Positions 24,416 to 33,279 of a stretch of DNA of 36,992 nucleotides are shown piece after piece. A program made the position numbers and the translations under genes. Source of the stretch: an uncultured Prevotella sp. (lineage in GTDB: Bacteria > Bacteroidota > Bacteroidia > Bacteroidales > Bacteroidaceae); the NCBI GenBank assembly GCA_900548195.1, contig URJQ01000009.1, positions 1 through 36,992 of the forward strand, read 5' to 3'. Under the pieces are notes generated by a model that ran no database searches, was not told the DNA's origin, and worked only from the letters and a program-made list of their open reading frames with translations. The stretch's first letter is position 1. Every line of letters begins with the position of its first letter.

Positions 24416-25969
24416 ATGAAGAAAATACTGACAACAATAACCATCGTTGCGATGTCTCTTGCCGTTTCGGCTCAGACCTCATCGCTTACCATTCATGCAG
24501 ATAAAGGTTCGCAGAAAATTCATAAAGAGATTTATGGACAGTTTGCTGAGCACCTCGGTTCTTGCATCTATGGCGGACTTTGGGTGGGCGAAAACTCAAA
24601 CATACCTAATATCAAAGGCTACCGCAAGGATGTCTTTGAGGCTCTGAAGGCACTTCAGATTCCGGTTCTTCGCTGGCCTGGTGGCTGTTTTGCAGATGAA
24701 TATCATTGGATGGACGGCATTGGACCTAAGGAACAGCGCCCTAAGATGCAGAACAACAACTGGGGAGGTACCATAGAAGACAACTCTTTTGGTACTCATG
24801 AGTTCCTTGATCTCTGCGAGATGCTCGGTTGTGAACCATACATCAGTGGCAATGTGGGCAGTGGTACTGTAGAAGAACTTGCTAAATGGGTTGAGTATAT
24901 GACCTCTGACGGCGAGACTCCAATGGCTAAACTGCGTCGCCAAAACGGACGTGAGAAGTCCTGGAATGTTAAATTCCTTGGCGTAGGTAATGAGAGTTGG
25001 GGTTGCGGAGGTTCCATGCGCCCTGAGTATTACGCTGACCTCTATCGCAGATACTCCACATATTGCCGTAATTACGACGGACATAATCTTTATAAGATTG
25101 CATCCGGAGCAAGCGATTACGATTATAATTGGACAAAGGTGCTGATGAACAACGTCGGACATAGAATGAATGGTCTTTCTCTCCACTACTATACTGTAAC
25201 AGGTTGGAGTGGAAGTAAGGGTTCAGCACTCAAGTTTAATAATGATGATTACTACTGGACAATGGGCAAATGCCTTGAGATTGAGGACGTAATCAATAAG
25301 CATTGTGCCATCATGGACAAGAAAGATCCTAAGAAGCAGATTGGACTTCTCGTCGATGAATGGGGCACTTGGTGGGATGAAGAGCCTGGCACTATTGCTG
25401 GACACCTCTACCAGCAGAACTCTATGCGCGATGCTTTTGTGGCTGCTCTTTCTCTCAATGTGTTCCACCGTCATACCGATCGCATCCGTATGGCTAACAT
25501 TGCGCAGGTCGTTAATGTACTCCAGTCTATGATTCTTACTGACACTAAGGGTACAGGACACATGGTATTGACTCCTACTTACCATGTCTTCAATATGTAC
25601 AAGGATTTCCAGGAGGCTACCTACTTGCCTATGGATGTAAAGACAGACTCAATGGATGTGCGCGATAATCGTCGCATTCCTTTGCTTTCATCCAGTGCGG
25701 CACGCAAGGCTGACGGCACTATCGTCGTGTCTCTTGCCAACGTAAGCCTCGACAAAGAGCAGAAAGTTGAGCTTTCTCTCGAAGGTATTGCTGCTAAGCC
25801 AAAGAGCGTCAGCGGTCAAATTCTTTCATGTAAGGAAATAACAGACTATAATGACTTCGAGCATCCAGACCGTGTTGTGCCTGCTGAGTTCAAGGGAGCT
25901 AAGCTTTCTAAGCAGACTGTCACTGTCAAGGTGCCTGCGAAATCCATTGCAGTAATTAGAATTAAATAA
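24416..25969 (+). CDS. exported GH51 alpha-L-arabinofuranosidase
   Basis: Releases terminal L-arabinofuranose from arabinan, arabinoxylan or arabino-oligosaccharides with retention of configuration. The 517 residues begin with a signal peptide (MKKILTTITIVAMSLAVSAQ) without a lipobox, so it acts in the periplasm or outside. The GH51 catalytic barrel shows IYGQFAEHLGSCIYGGLWVG (39-58), VLRWPGGCFADEYHWMDGIG (84-103), the acid/base in GVGNESWGCGG (Glu193) and the nucleophile in LLVDEWGTWW (Glu315); HTDRIRMANIAQVVNVLQSMI is also typical. The C-terminal ~100 residues form the usual beta-sandwich. Lying 18 bp after the kinase gene, it supplies the module with its substrate. Confidence 0.96.
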   Translation: MKKILTTITIVAMSLAVSAQTSSLTIHADKGSQKIHKEIYGQFAEHLGSCIYGGLWVGENSNIPNIKGYRKDVFEALKALQIPVLRWPGGCFADEYHWMDGIGPKEQRPKMQNNNWGGTIEDNSFGTHEFLDLCEMLGCEPYISGNVGSGTVEELAKWVEYMTSDGETPMAKLRRQNGREKSWNVKFLGVGNESWGCGGSMRPEYYADLYRRYSTYCRNYDGHNLYKIASGASDYDYNWTKVLMNNVGHRMNGLSLHYYTVTGWSGSKGSALKFNNDDYYWTMGKCLEIEDVINKHCAIMDKKDPKKQIGLLVDEWGTWWDEEPGTIAGHLYQQNSMRDAFVAALSLNVFHRHTDRIRMANIAQVVNVLQSMILTDTKGTGHMVLTPTYHVFNMYKDFQEATYLPMDVKTDSMDVRDNRRIPLLSSSAARKADGTIVVSLANVSLDKEQKVELSLEGIAAKPKSVSGQILSCKEITDYNDFEHPDRVVPAEFKGAKLSKQTVTVKVPAKSIAVIRIK

Positions 25970-25982
25970 CAAAATATCAATC

Positions 25983-26027
25983 AAGTAGGTGTTCAAAATA
26001 TTATGAAATAGTTTTGAATACCTACTT
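25983..26027 (+). promoter_or_regulatory. 16-bp-stem hairpin between arabinofuranosidase and transketolase
   Basis: AAGTAGGTGTTCAAAA (25983-25998) pairs with TTTTGAATACCTACTT (26012-26027) over all 16 positions, one being G-U, with a 13-base loop. It starts 14 bp after the GH51 stop codon. Only ATCAATTTT follows, so it would be a weak terminator; it may set a lower level of transketolase or protect the upstream mRNA. It also covers the possible ATG at 26014 and argues against that start. Confidence 0.7.
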
Positions 26028-26058
26028 ATCAATTTTATCTAAAAATAAAACACATCTT

Positions 26059-28083
26059 ATGAACGACAACAAAGTAATGTTGCATGCAGCGGATAATATT
26101 CGTATTCTCGCTGCATCTGCAGTAGAAAAGGCTAAATCCGGTCACCCAGGTGGTGCGATGGGCGGTGCTGACTTTATCAATGTACTCTATGCTGAGTACT
26201 TGAAGTATGATCCAAAGAACCCTACATGGGCTGGTCGTGACCGCTTCTTCCTTGACCCAGGTCACATGGCTCCTATGCTTTACTCACAGCTTTGCCTTAT
26301 TGGCAAGTTTACTTTGGATGAGTTGCAGCAGTTGCGTCAGTGGGGTTCTCCTACCACAGGACACCCTGAGTTTGAAATTGCACGTGGCATAGAGAATACA
26401 TCTGGTCCTCTCGGTCAGGGTCATGTCTTCGCTATTGGTGCTGCTATTGCTGCTAAGTTCCTTGCGCAGCATACAGGTAACCCTACTTTTGCAAAGGAGA
26501 CTATCTACGCATATATCTCTGATGGTGGCATTCAGGAGGAAATTTCACAGGGTGGCGCTCGTATCGCATCTAATCTCGGACTTGATAATCTCATCATGTT
26601 CTATGACTCTAATGATATTCAGCTTTCTACTGAGACTAAGGAAGTTATGAATGAGGACACTGCTGCTAAGTATCGTGCACTCGGTTGGGAGGTTATCGAA
26701 ATCTGTGGTAATGACGTTGATCAGATTCGTCAGGCTCTCGATGCAGCTAAGAAGGTGGAAGGAAAGCCTACTCTTATCATCGGTAAGTGTATAATGGGTA
26801 AGGGCGCTCTCAAGGCTGATGGCACTTCTTATGAAGCAAACTGCAAGACTCATGGTGCTCCTCTCGGTGGTGATGCTTATGTAAATACTATCAAGCATCT
26901 TGGTGGTGACCCTGAGAATCCATTCGTAATCTTTGATGATGTAAAGGAGATGTATGCTTCTCGTGCTAAGGAACTTGAGGCTATTTGTGCTGAACGTTAC
27001 GCTGAAGAGAAGGCTTGGGCTGACGCAAACCCAGAAAAGGCTGCTGCACTTGCTGATTGGTTCAGCGGTAAAGCCCCTGTAATTGATTGGTCAAAGGTTC
27101 AGCAGAAGGCTAATGATGCTACTCGTTCTGCTTCTGCTGCTTGTCTTGGAGCTCTCGCAGAGCAGGTTCCAAATATGATATGTGCATCTGCTGACCTCTC
27201 TAACTCTGACAAAACTGACGGTTTCCTCAAGAAGACACACGCTCTTACTAAGGGTGATTTCTCAGGTGCATTCTTCCAGGCTGGTGTTGCAGAGTTGACA
27301 ATGGCGTGCTGTTGCATAGGTATGTGTCTCCACGGAGGTGTTATTCCTGCTTGTGGCACATTCTTTGTGTTCTCTGATTACATGAAGCCAGCAGTTCGTA
27401 TGGCAGCTCTCATGCAGCTTCCAGTGAAGTTTATCTGGACTCATGACGCTTTCCGTGTAGGTGAAGATGGTCCTACTCACGAGCCAGTAGAGCAGGAAGC
27501 ACAGATTCGTCTTATGGAGAAACTCCACAATCATGCAGGAAAGCCTTCAGTCCTTGTACTTCGTCCTGCTGATGCAAAGGAGACAACAGAGGCTTGGAAG
27601 CTTGCTATGGAGAATGTGGATACCCCTACAGCACTCATCTTCTCACGCCAAAATATCAATGACCTTCCAGAAGGTAATGACTATTCACAGGCATCTAAGG
27701 GTGCTTATATCGTAGCTGGTTCTGATGAAAACCCTGACGTAGTTTGTGTTGCTTCAGGTTCCGAGGTTTCAACTCTCGTTAGTGGTGCAGAACTTCTCCG
27801 TAAGGATGGCGTTAAGGTACGCATTGTGAGCGTTCCTTCTGAGGGATTGTTCCGTCAGCAGCCTGTAGAATATCAGCAGAGCATTATCCCTGTAGGCGCT
27901 AAGGTCTTTGGTATGACAGCCGGACTTCCTGTAAATCTTCAGGGATTCCTTATTGGTGCTGATCCAAAGTCTAAGGTATGGGGTCTTGAAAGCTTCGGTT
28001 TCTCTGCTCCTTATAAGGTGCTTGATGAGAAGCTTGGCTACACTGCTGAGAATGTTTACAAGCAGGTGAAGTCAATCCTTTAA
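26059..28083 (+). CDS. tkt: transketolase
   Basis: Thiamine-diphosphate enzyme that moves two-carbon units between pentose, heptose, hexose and triose phosphates; here it takes the xylulose 5-phosphate made from arabinose into central metabolism. From the ATG at 26059 it has 674 residues, the usual length; an ATG at 26014 would add 15 residues lying in a hairpin. Landmarks are SGHPGGAMGGADF (27-39), the LGQGHVFAIGAAIA stretch (118-131), the ThDP/Mg motif as SDGGIQEEISQGG (154-166, where E. coli has GDG), FYDSNDIQLS, and in the pyrimidine domain THDAFRVGEDGPTHEPVEQ. It lies at the end of the arabinose gene run together with rpiB. Confidence 0.96.
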   Translation: MNDNKVMLHAADNIRILAASAVEKAKSGHPGGAMGGADFINVLYAEYLKYDPKNPTWAGRDRFFLDPGHMAPMLYSQLCLIGKFTLDELQQLRQWGSPTTGHPEFEIARGIENTSGPLGQGHVFAIGAAIAAKFLAQHTGNPTFAKETIYAYISDGGIQEEISQGGARIASNLGLDNLIMFYDSNDIQLSTETKEVMNEDTAAKYRALGWEVIEICGNDVDQIRQALDAAKKVEGKPTLIIGKCIMGKGALKADGTSYEANCKTHGAPLGGDAYVNTIKHLGGDPENPFVIFDDVKEMYASRAKELEAICAERYAEEKAWADANPEKAAALADWFSGKAPVIDWSKVQQKANDATRSASAACLGALAEQVPNMICASADLSNSDKTDGFLKKTHALTKGDFSGAFFQAGVAELTMACCCIGMCLHGGVIPACGTFFVFSDYMKPAVRMAALMQLPVKFIWTHDAFRVGEDGPTHEPVEQEAQIRLMEKLHNHAGKPSVLVLRPADAKETTEAWKLAMENVDTPTALIFSRQNINDLPEGNDYSQASKGAYIVAGSDENPDVVCVASGSEVSTLVSGAELLRKDGVKVRIVSVPSEGLFRQQPVEYQQSIIPVGAKVFGMTAGLPVNLQGFLIGADPKSKVWGLESFGFSAPYKVLDEKLGYTAENVYKQVKSIL

Positions 28084-28346
28084 TGCCTTCTGTATAAGTA
28101 ATGGCTTTGAAATCTAACAACTTTCAAGGCTATTGGCTTGTGATAAGCAAATCTTAAGTGGTTTATCCAAAATGTTTCGGAATAAGAATTATCATTGATT
28201 GCTGACGGATTAGTCTGGTAATCTAATGGTATGATTCAGATATTAGTTTGAAGATGTGTCTTCAACACGATGTTTATTCGTTGGCTATAGAATAATCTTT
28301 GATGATTCTTATTCCACTAATAATAACAATTAAATCTAATAATCCT

Positions 28347-28778
28347 ATGGAAAAGAGAATTATTGGCGTTGCTACTGACCATGCAGGTTTCCCACTCAAG
28401 CAATTTGTATTGCAGTATCTTGAGGAGAAAGGTTATGAGATAAAGGACTTCGGTACCTGGAGTGACAAGTCTGTTGACTATCCTGACTTTGCTCATCCGT
28501 TGGCTGATGCTATTGAGAATGGCACCGTGGATTGCGGAATCGCTATGTGCGGTTCAGGTGAAGGTATGGCTATGACTCTCAACAAGCACCATGGCGTACG
28601 TGCTGGTCTTTGCTGGAATGTGGAGATTGCTCATCTTGTTCGTCAGCATAATGATGCTAACTGTCTCGTAATGCCAGGTCGTTTCATCACTAATCGCGAG
28701 GCTGAGGTGATCATGAACGAGTTCCTTAATACTCCTTTTGAGGCTGGTCGTCACCTTGTTCGCATTCAGAAAATGTAG
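28347..28778 (+). CDS. rpiB: ribose-5-phosphate isomerase B
   Basis: Interconverts ribulose 5-phosphate and ribose 5-phosphate, feeding transketolase with its second pentose. The 143 residues from ATG 28347 begin MEKRIIGVATDHAGFPLKQF, with the Asp-His of the RpiB phosphate site; the catalytic Cys68 is in CGIAMCGSGEGM and is followed by NKHHGVRAGLCW. The C-terminal GRFITNREAEVIMNEFLNTPFEAGRH is typical. A frame extension to 28299 adds 16 residues without family likeness. The 263-bp gap after tkt contains a 9-bp hairpin (28104-28130, no T-run) and nothing else I can name. A strong terminator follows. Confidence 0.95.
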   Translation: MEKRIIGVATDHAGFPLKQFVLQYLEEKGYEIKDFGTWSDKSVDYPDFAHPLADAIENGTVDCGIAMCGSGEGMAMTLNKHHGVRAGLCWNVEIAHLVRQHNDANCLVMPGRFITNREAEVIMNEFLNTPFEAGRHLVRIQKM

Positions 28779-28852
28779 TGATTGAGGCATTTCTTGTCGG
28801 TGAAAGGTATTCTTTCTGACTGAGAATGCTTTGATAGAATAATACAAAAACA

Positions 28853-28893
28853 GAGAGTTTATCATTTGTTTATGATAGGCTCTCCGTTTTTTT
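28853..28893 (+). terminator. intrinsic terminator after rpiB
   Basis: GAGAGTTTATCAT (28853-28865) pairs with ATGATAGGCTCTC (28872-28884) over 13 positions with two G-U pairs and a 6-base loop, then CG and seven T (28887-28893). It closes the arabinose module. Confidence 0.9.
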
Positions 28894-28924
28894 GTTTGCG
28901 ATAGGTTTGAGTTTCCTATTTATA

Positions 28925-28953
28925 CCAGCCGGTAACGCGGCTGGCACAGTGGC
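28925..28953. repeat. GC hairpin element (family C), rpiB-dedA gap
   Basis: Stem CCAGCCG (28925-28931), loop GTAACG, stem CGGCTGG (28938-28944), tail CACAGTGGC. A short GAAGAAT-type stretch (28962-28995) follows before the next copy. Confidence 0.8.
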
Positions 28954-29033
28954 TCATTGCTAAATGAAGAATGAAGAATGAGAAATGAAGAATGGCTAAT
29001 ACCGTTTGGAATCATTGCCTGTTCTTCAGAATA

Positions 29034-29062
29034 ACAGTCGGTAATGCGGCTGGCACAGTGGC
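29034..29062. repeat. GC hairpin element (family C), touching the dedA stop
   Basis: ACAGTCG (29034-29040), loop GTAATG, CGGCTGG (29047-29053), tail CACAGTGGC whose last base is the last base of the dedA stop codon. The stem keeps six pairs through a G-U pair. Confidence 0.75.
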
Positions 29063-29682
29063 TACTTCTTGTTTATTTTCTTCTTTATGATGAAATAAAT
29101 TATTGCCAGAACGCAGAGTGCCAGGATGAAATATTTGATATAGTCGCCGTAGAGATGTATCTGGGCTTCAAGTTCAGACTCTGGTACTACAGAGTGAAGA
29201 TACCATCCGAGGGCTGCGAGAATACAGTTCCATGCTCCGGCTCCAATAGTGGTGAAAAGAATAAAACTCCAGAAATTCATGCGTGCCAAGCCTGCTGGGA
29301 TGCTAATAAGATGGCGAATGCCTGGAATAAGGCGACCTGTAATGGTGGCTACCTTACCGTTGTCATCAAAGTATTTCTCGCTTTTTTCTACTTTTTCCTG
29401 ATTCAGCAGGCACATCTTTCCCCATTTGCTGTTTGCAAAACTATAGATGATAGGACGTCCGAGATATTTTCCTGCTATGTAATTGATTGTTGCTCCGATG
29501 TCAGCGCCAAGTGTGGCAAACAGGATTACGAGCCAAATGTTGAGATTTCCACCTGCTGCATGGTAGGCGGCAGGGGAGACAACAAACTCAGAAGGCACTG
29601 GTATTACTGTGCTTTCAAGCATCATTAGGAAGAAGATGGTGGGGTAATTGAGATTGTGGAGTAATGTTGAGATTATTGACAT
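29062..29682 (-). CDS. DedA-family membrane protein
   Basis: A 206-residue multi-pass inner-membrane protein of the DedA (VTT/SNARE-associated) family. DedA proteins are linked to membrane homeostasis and several members flip phosphatidylethanolamine or undecaprenyl phosphate; which one applies here cannot be read from the sequence. Family marks are the N-terminal re-entrant helix with ESTVIPVPSEFVV, the GADIGATINYIAGKYLGR segment and the conserved GRLIPGIRHLISIPAGLARM, which carries the key arginines and the Gly/Pro pair. Several transmembrane segments can be traced and the tail is lysine-rich (KKKINKK). I chose ATG 29682; a longer frame to 29730 would read through a repeat hairpin at 29708-29736. 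Confidence 0.9.
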   Translation of the reverse strand: MSIISTLLHNLNYPTIFFLMMLESTVIPVPSEFVVSPAAYHAAGGNLNIWLVILFATLGADIGATINYIAGKYLGRPIIYSFANSKWGKMCLLNQEKVEKSEKYFDDNGKVATITGRLIPGIRHLISIPAGLARMNFWSFILFTTIGAGAWNCILAALGWYLHSVVPESELEAQIHLYGDYIKYFILALCVLAIIYFIIKKKINKK

Positions 29683-29707
29683 TGTTTGTTTCTTTTGATT
29701 GTTTATT

Positions 29708-29773
29708 CCAGCCGGTAACGCGGCTGGCACGGTGGCGAACTGTTGTTAAATACTTCCGGTAACGCGGCTGGAA
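29708..29773. repeat. two GC hairpin elements (family C), dedA-TPR gap
   Basis: A full copy: CCAGCCG (29708-29714), loop GTAACG, CGGCTGG (29721-29727), tail CACGGTGGC. It is followed by a decayed copy at 29752-29773 that keeps the loop and right arm (GTAACG then CGGCTGG) but has lost the pairing left arm and the tail. On the minus strand the full copy lies just upstream of the dedA start. Confidence 0.75.
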
Positions 29774-29832
29774 TGGTTTCTTGCTCTTGTTTATTCTAAT
29801 GCAGAGGACACGAGGTGTGGGAATGGATTGTA

Positions 29833-31383
29833 TTATGCGTCTTTTGAGTATCTGTTATCCTTGATTTCGTGAGTTTTGGCATATTCAAGATACTCGGATA
29901 TAGGCATATTTTCAGGAAAAAGACTGCTGAATATTGACACTGTCTCTGTAGGGTTAAAGGAAATACTCTTTTCCAATGCAGACAGGAAATCATCGTATTT
30001 GCCTATGACAAGAGCAGCATACGCCAAGCGCTCATATCCAAAGTTGCAATCGATGTCGTTCTTATCCAATATGTTATACGTTTGTGTAAGCATTTCATAG
30101 CCAGTCTCCATCAGTCCAGAGTCAACGAGCATACATCCAATAGTGATATACATCTTTGGGTCATGATTTGAGTCTTTCAGCACTTCAGATAAAATTTCGA
30201 AAGCAGGAGCGGTCTGACGGTTTTCTAAATATATGCCAGCTTTGAGCAGTTTGCTTTTCTCTTCGTTCAACCCAGAGAGTAATATTTTGTCAGCATATTG
30301 CAAAGCCTCGTCTTTTTTCCCCATAGCCGTGCAAATATAAGCCGCCTGCTTATAGATTTCGCTCTGTGCAATCTCGGGAATATCATTGAAGTCAGCATCT
30401 TCCATCAGTGATATTGCAGTGACGATGTGTTCATATCCTTCTTCGTATCTTTCCATAGTGAAGAGTGTGGAGGAAATAAGCAATTCGCCCTGAATGTCAT
30501 TAGGACATAATTCGAGTACCTTCTTAAAACATTCCAGTGCCCCTTCGTTGTCTCCAAGAGAAAAAAGGCTGTTGCCTTTCACTATATAAGCTTCCGGAAC
30601 GTCTGGGGCAATAGCAATGGCATATTCAGCACTTTGTATTGCTTCCTGACTTTGTCCTGTATGGAATTGACATTGAGATAATTGCAACCAAGCTCTTAAA
30701 GAATAAGCATCGAGGTCGATATATTTATTCCAAATAGGTTCTGCTTCCTTGTATTTTTCCTGTACAGTGAGCAGGATAGCTTTGATTTCGAGGTAGTCTC
30801 CTGTATCTTTTAGTTCAGGGTCTTTCACTCTCTTTAGCCATTTCTGCGAAAGGTCAAATTCTCCGTGGTCGCAGAACATCATTGCGATATCGAGAGCATA
30901 GTCGCTTCTTGTTACTACATCATCCTCCTCATCTTCTTCATCGTATATACTGAGGGATGTAGTTTCTCCATCGAAATCCTCTTCTGGCAATGTCTCATAA
31001 TGCTTTTCGAGATAATTGTCAGCCTCTTTCACTTTCTCTCTGCACACCATTATTTCTGCACGCAGATAGACTACATCGGTCATTTCATCCCCAGTAATAA
31101 GGTCGGAATAATATTCAGCCTTATCCACGTCACCCATTATGACAGCGCGTCTTGCTTTGAATACCAGAGCTTTGGTATTGTCTGGAAAGATTCTCAGCAT
31201 ATAGTCTGTCACCTTTTCGGCCTCGTCAGCGTTGCCTTTTACGTGGTAGTATTCAGCAATGTCAAGGAGGTCGTCTTCGTCGATGAAAATATCTTCACCA
31301 TTCAAAGAAGCCTGCTGGTATTTAGCCAGCAGGTCTTTGAATTCTTTGCTTCGTATGTATTTCTGAAATTCTGCAGGAATCAT
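29833..31383 (-). CDS. tetratricopeptide-repeat protein
   Basis: A 516-residue cytoplasmic-looking protein with no signal peptide, built of helical TPR-like repeats along most of its length. Examples are the units around AYIVKGNSLFSLGDNEGALECFKKVLELCPND, and YKQAAYICTAMGKKDEALQYADKILL near the middle. An acidic low-complexity stretch (YDEEDEEDD, about residue 145-155) interrupts the array. TPR arrays bind other proteins, and no catalytic domain is visible. Its ATG at 31383 overlaps the glnS stop codon by one base (TAATG), a layout typical of translational coupling; a start five codons upstream at 31398 is possible. Function is unknown; coupling to glnS recalls other Bacteroidota operons that join a synthetase to an unrelated gene. 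Confidence 0.85.
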   Translation of the reverse strand: MIPAEFQKYIRSKEFKDLLAKYQQASLNGEDIFIDEDDLLDIAEYYHVKGNADEAEKVTDYMLRIFPDNTKALVFKARRAVIMGDVDKAEYYSDLITGDEMTDVVYLRAEIMVCREKVKEADNYLEKHYETLPEEDFDGETTSLSIYDEEDEEDDVVTRSDYALDIAMMFCDHGEFDLSQKWLKRVKDPELKDTGDYLEIKAILLTVQEKYKEAEPIWNKYIDLDAYSLRAWLQLSQCQFHTGQSQEAIQSAEYAIAIAPDVPEAYIVKGNSLFSLGDNEGALECFKKVLELCPNDIQGELLISSTLFTMERYEEGYEHIVTAISLMEDADFNDIPEIAQSEIYKQAAYICTAMGKKDEALQYADKILLSGLNEEKSKLLKAGIYLENRQTAPAFEILSEVLKDSNHDPKMYITIGCMLVDSGLMETGYEMLTQTYNILDKNDIDCNFGYERLAYAALVIGKYDDFLSALEKSISFNPTETVSIFSSLFPENMPISEYLEYAKTHEIKDNRYSKDA

Positions 31384-33149
31384 TAGTTCTTCTTCCAAGT
31401 ATCTTTTAGACCAACGGTCTTGTTGAATACGAGGTGTTCAGGAGTAGAGTCGGTATCTACGTTGTAATAGCCGATACGCTGGAACTGAAGATAGTCGAGC
31501 GGTTTGGCATTTACGAGCCAAGACTCTACGTAAGCCTTCTTCACCTCAAGAGAATTCGGGTTGATAAACTTGCGCATATCCTCGATGTCGATGCGCTCCT
31601 TGCCCTGTGATTTAGAGTAAGCAGCCACCTCGTCGCGAGGATTTGCCACCATCCAGAGACGGTCATAATTGCGTACTTCTGCCTCAAGACAGTGCTGAGT
31701 GCTGACCCAGTGTATGGTCTTACCCTTAATCTTCATGTTGGAATTAGCCTCTCCGGTCTTAGTCTCTGGGATATATTCAGCATGAATCTCCACGATATTG
31801 CCGTCAGCATCCTTTACGATGCACTCCTCTGGGTTCTCAGAGCACTGTATGATATACGCATTCTTGAGTCTTACCTGCTTGCCAGGACCGAGTCGGAAGA
31901 ACTTCTTAGGAGCATCCTCCATGAAGTCATCGCGCTCAATCCAAAGTTCGCGTGAGAATGTAATCTCGTGAGTAGCGCTATTTTCATCTTCAGGGTTATT
32001 GATGGCAGTAAGCTGTTCTGTCTTGCCTTCAGGATAATTAGTGATAACCAGTTTGATAGGGTCAAGCACAGCACTTACACGAGTAGCGCGGGAGTTGAGG
32101 TCTTCACGCACAGCGCTCTCCATGAGAGCCATCTCGTTGAGCGCATCGAAAGTGGTATAACCGATTTTGTTGATGAAATTCACGATGCCTTCCGGACTGT
32201 AACCACGTCTGCGGAAGCCAGAGATAGTAGGCATACGAGGGTCATCCCAACCAGCAGTGACACCTTCCTTTACGAGCATGAGCAAGTTGCGCTTTGAGAG
32301 AAGAATATGAGTGAGGTTGAGCTTATTGAATTCTGTCTGTCTTGGGCGGTTGTCATCGAGAGGCTTATCGTCGCCAGCTACTTCCTTAGCCCAATCTACG
32401 AAGAGGTCATAGAGCGGACGATGACTGACAAATTCAAGTGTGCAGAGTGAGTGTGTGACACCTTCCCAATAGTCGCACTGACCGTGAGTATAGTCATACA
32501 TAGGGTAAGCGTTCCACTTATTGCCAGTACGCCAGTGAGGCATATTGAGCACACGATACATGATAGGATCGCGGAAGTGCATGTTATCGCTTGCCATATC
32601 TATCTTAGCTCGAAGCACCATCTTGCCAGGCTCCATATTTCCAGAGTTCATCTCTTCGAAGAGACGCAAGCTTTCCTCTACAGGACGGTCGCGATAAGGA
32701 GAGTTCTGACCAGGCTGTGTAGGCGTACCTTTCTGTGCGGCAATCTGCTCAGCGGTCTGTTCGTCCACGTAAGCTTTGCCACGCTTGATGAGTTCCACAG
32801 CGAGGTCCCACAATTTCTGGAAGTAGTCGGAAGCATATAAAATGTTTCCCCATTTAAATCCGAGCCATTCGATGTCGCGCTTGATGGCTTCCACGTATTC
32901 CGTGTCTTCCTTCTGAGGATTGGTGTCGTCCATTCTGAGGTTACATACTCCGCCATATTTCTGAGCGATACCGAAATCGATAGCGATAGCCTTGGCGTGT
33001 CCGATATGGAGGTATCCGTTAGGTTCTGGTGGGAAACGAGTCTGTATTCTTCCTCCGTTTTTGCCTTCAGCGAGGTCTTTTTCCACTTTTGCCTCTATGA
33101 AATTGAGACTTTTCTTCTCTTCAGTGATGTTATTGTTTTCTGATGCCAT
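31383..33149 (-). CDS. glnS: glutaminyl-tRNA synthetase
   Basis: Class I aminoacyl-tRNA synthetase that charges tRNA-Gln directly with glutamine. The 588 residues are full length. The HIGH motif is RFPPEPNGYLHIGHAKAI (HIGH at 48-51), the KMSKS equivalent is HILLSKRNLLMLV, and DDTNPQKEDTEYVEAI is the standard GlnRS segment that separates it from bacterial GluRS. The C-terminal half holds the two beta-barrel anticodon-binding domains (KVRLKNAY-like region, IHWVSTQHCLEAEVRNYDRLW). It has a TAATTTTG promoter element upstream and is followed with one-base overlap by the TPR gene; corA is divergent. Confidence 0.98.
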   Translation of the reverse strand: MASENNNITEEKKSLNFIEAKVEKDLAEGKNGGRIQTRFPPEPNGYLHIGHAKAIAIDFGIAQKYGGVCNLRMDDTNPQKEDTEYVEAIKRDIEWLGFKWGNILYASDYFQKLWDLAVELIKRGKAYVDEQTAEQIAAQKGTPTQPGQNSPYRDRPVEESLRLFEEMNSGNMEPGKMVLRAKIDMASDNMHFRDPIMYRVLNMPHWRTGNKWNAYPMYDYTHGQCDYWEGVTHSLCTLEFVSHRPLYDLFVDWAKEVAGDDKPLDDNRPRQTEFNKLNLTHILLSKRNLLMLVKEGVTAGWDDPRMPTISGFRRRGYSPEGIVNFINKIGYTTFDALNEMALMESAVREDLNSRATRVSAVLDPIKLVITNYPEGKTEQLTAINNPEDENSATHEITFSRELWIERDDFMEDAPKKFFRLGPGKQVRLKNAYIIQCSENPEECIVKDADGNIVEIHAEYIPETKTGEANSNMKIKGKTIHWVSTQHCLEAEVRNYDRLWMVANPRDEVAAYSKSQGKERIDIEDMRKFINPNSLEVKKAYVESWLVNAKPLDYLQFQRIGYYNVDTDSTPEHLVFNKTVGLKDTWKKN

Positions 33150-33207
33150 AATCTATTATTATATATGTATGATATAAAAGGGTATATAATTCCCCCATTA
33201 TAAGATG

Positions 33208-33215
33208 CAAAATTA
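33208..33215 (-). promoter_or_regulatory. probable glnS promoter -7 element
   Basis: Minus strand TAATTTTG followed by CATC, 59 bp before the glnS start codon. No clean TTTG at the expected distance upstream. Confidence 0.5.
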
Positions 33216-33279
33216 AAGTTTTTTTCTGAGAAAATGAAATTTTTTTCATAAGAATTCCCATTAAACCGATTATTTTTAT

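Noticed and set aside
26014..26058. 15-residue N-terminal extension of transketolase
   Set aside because: The ATG at 26014 lies in the right half of a 16-bp hairpin, and the family normally begins near the ATG at 26059.
16016..28778. polysaccharide utilisation locus
   Set aside because: There is a GH51 enzyme, transporter and regulator, but no SusC/SusD pair, hybrid two-component system or ECF sigma factor; it is better described as a monosaccharide catabolic module.
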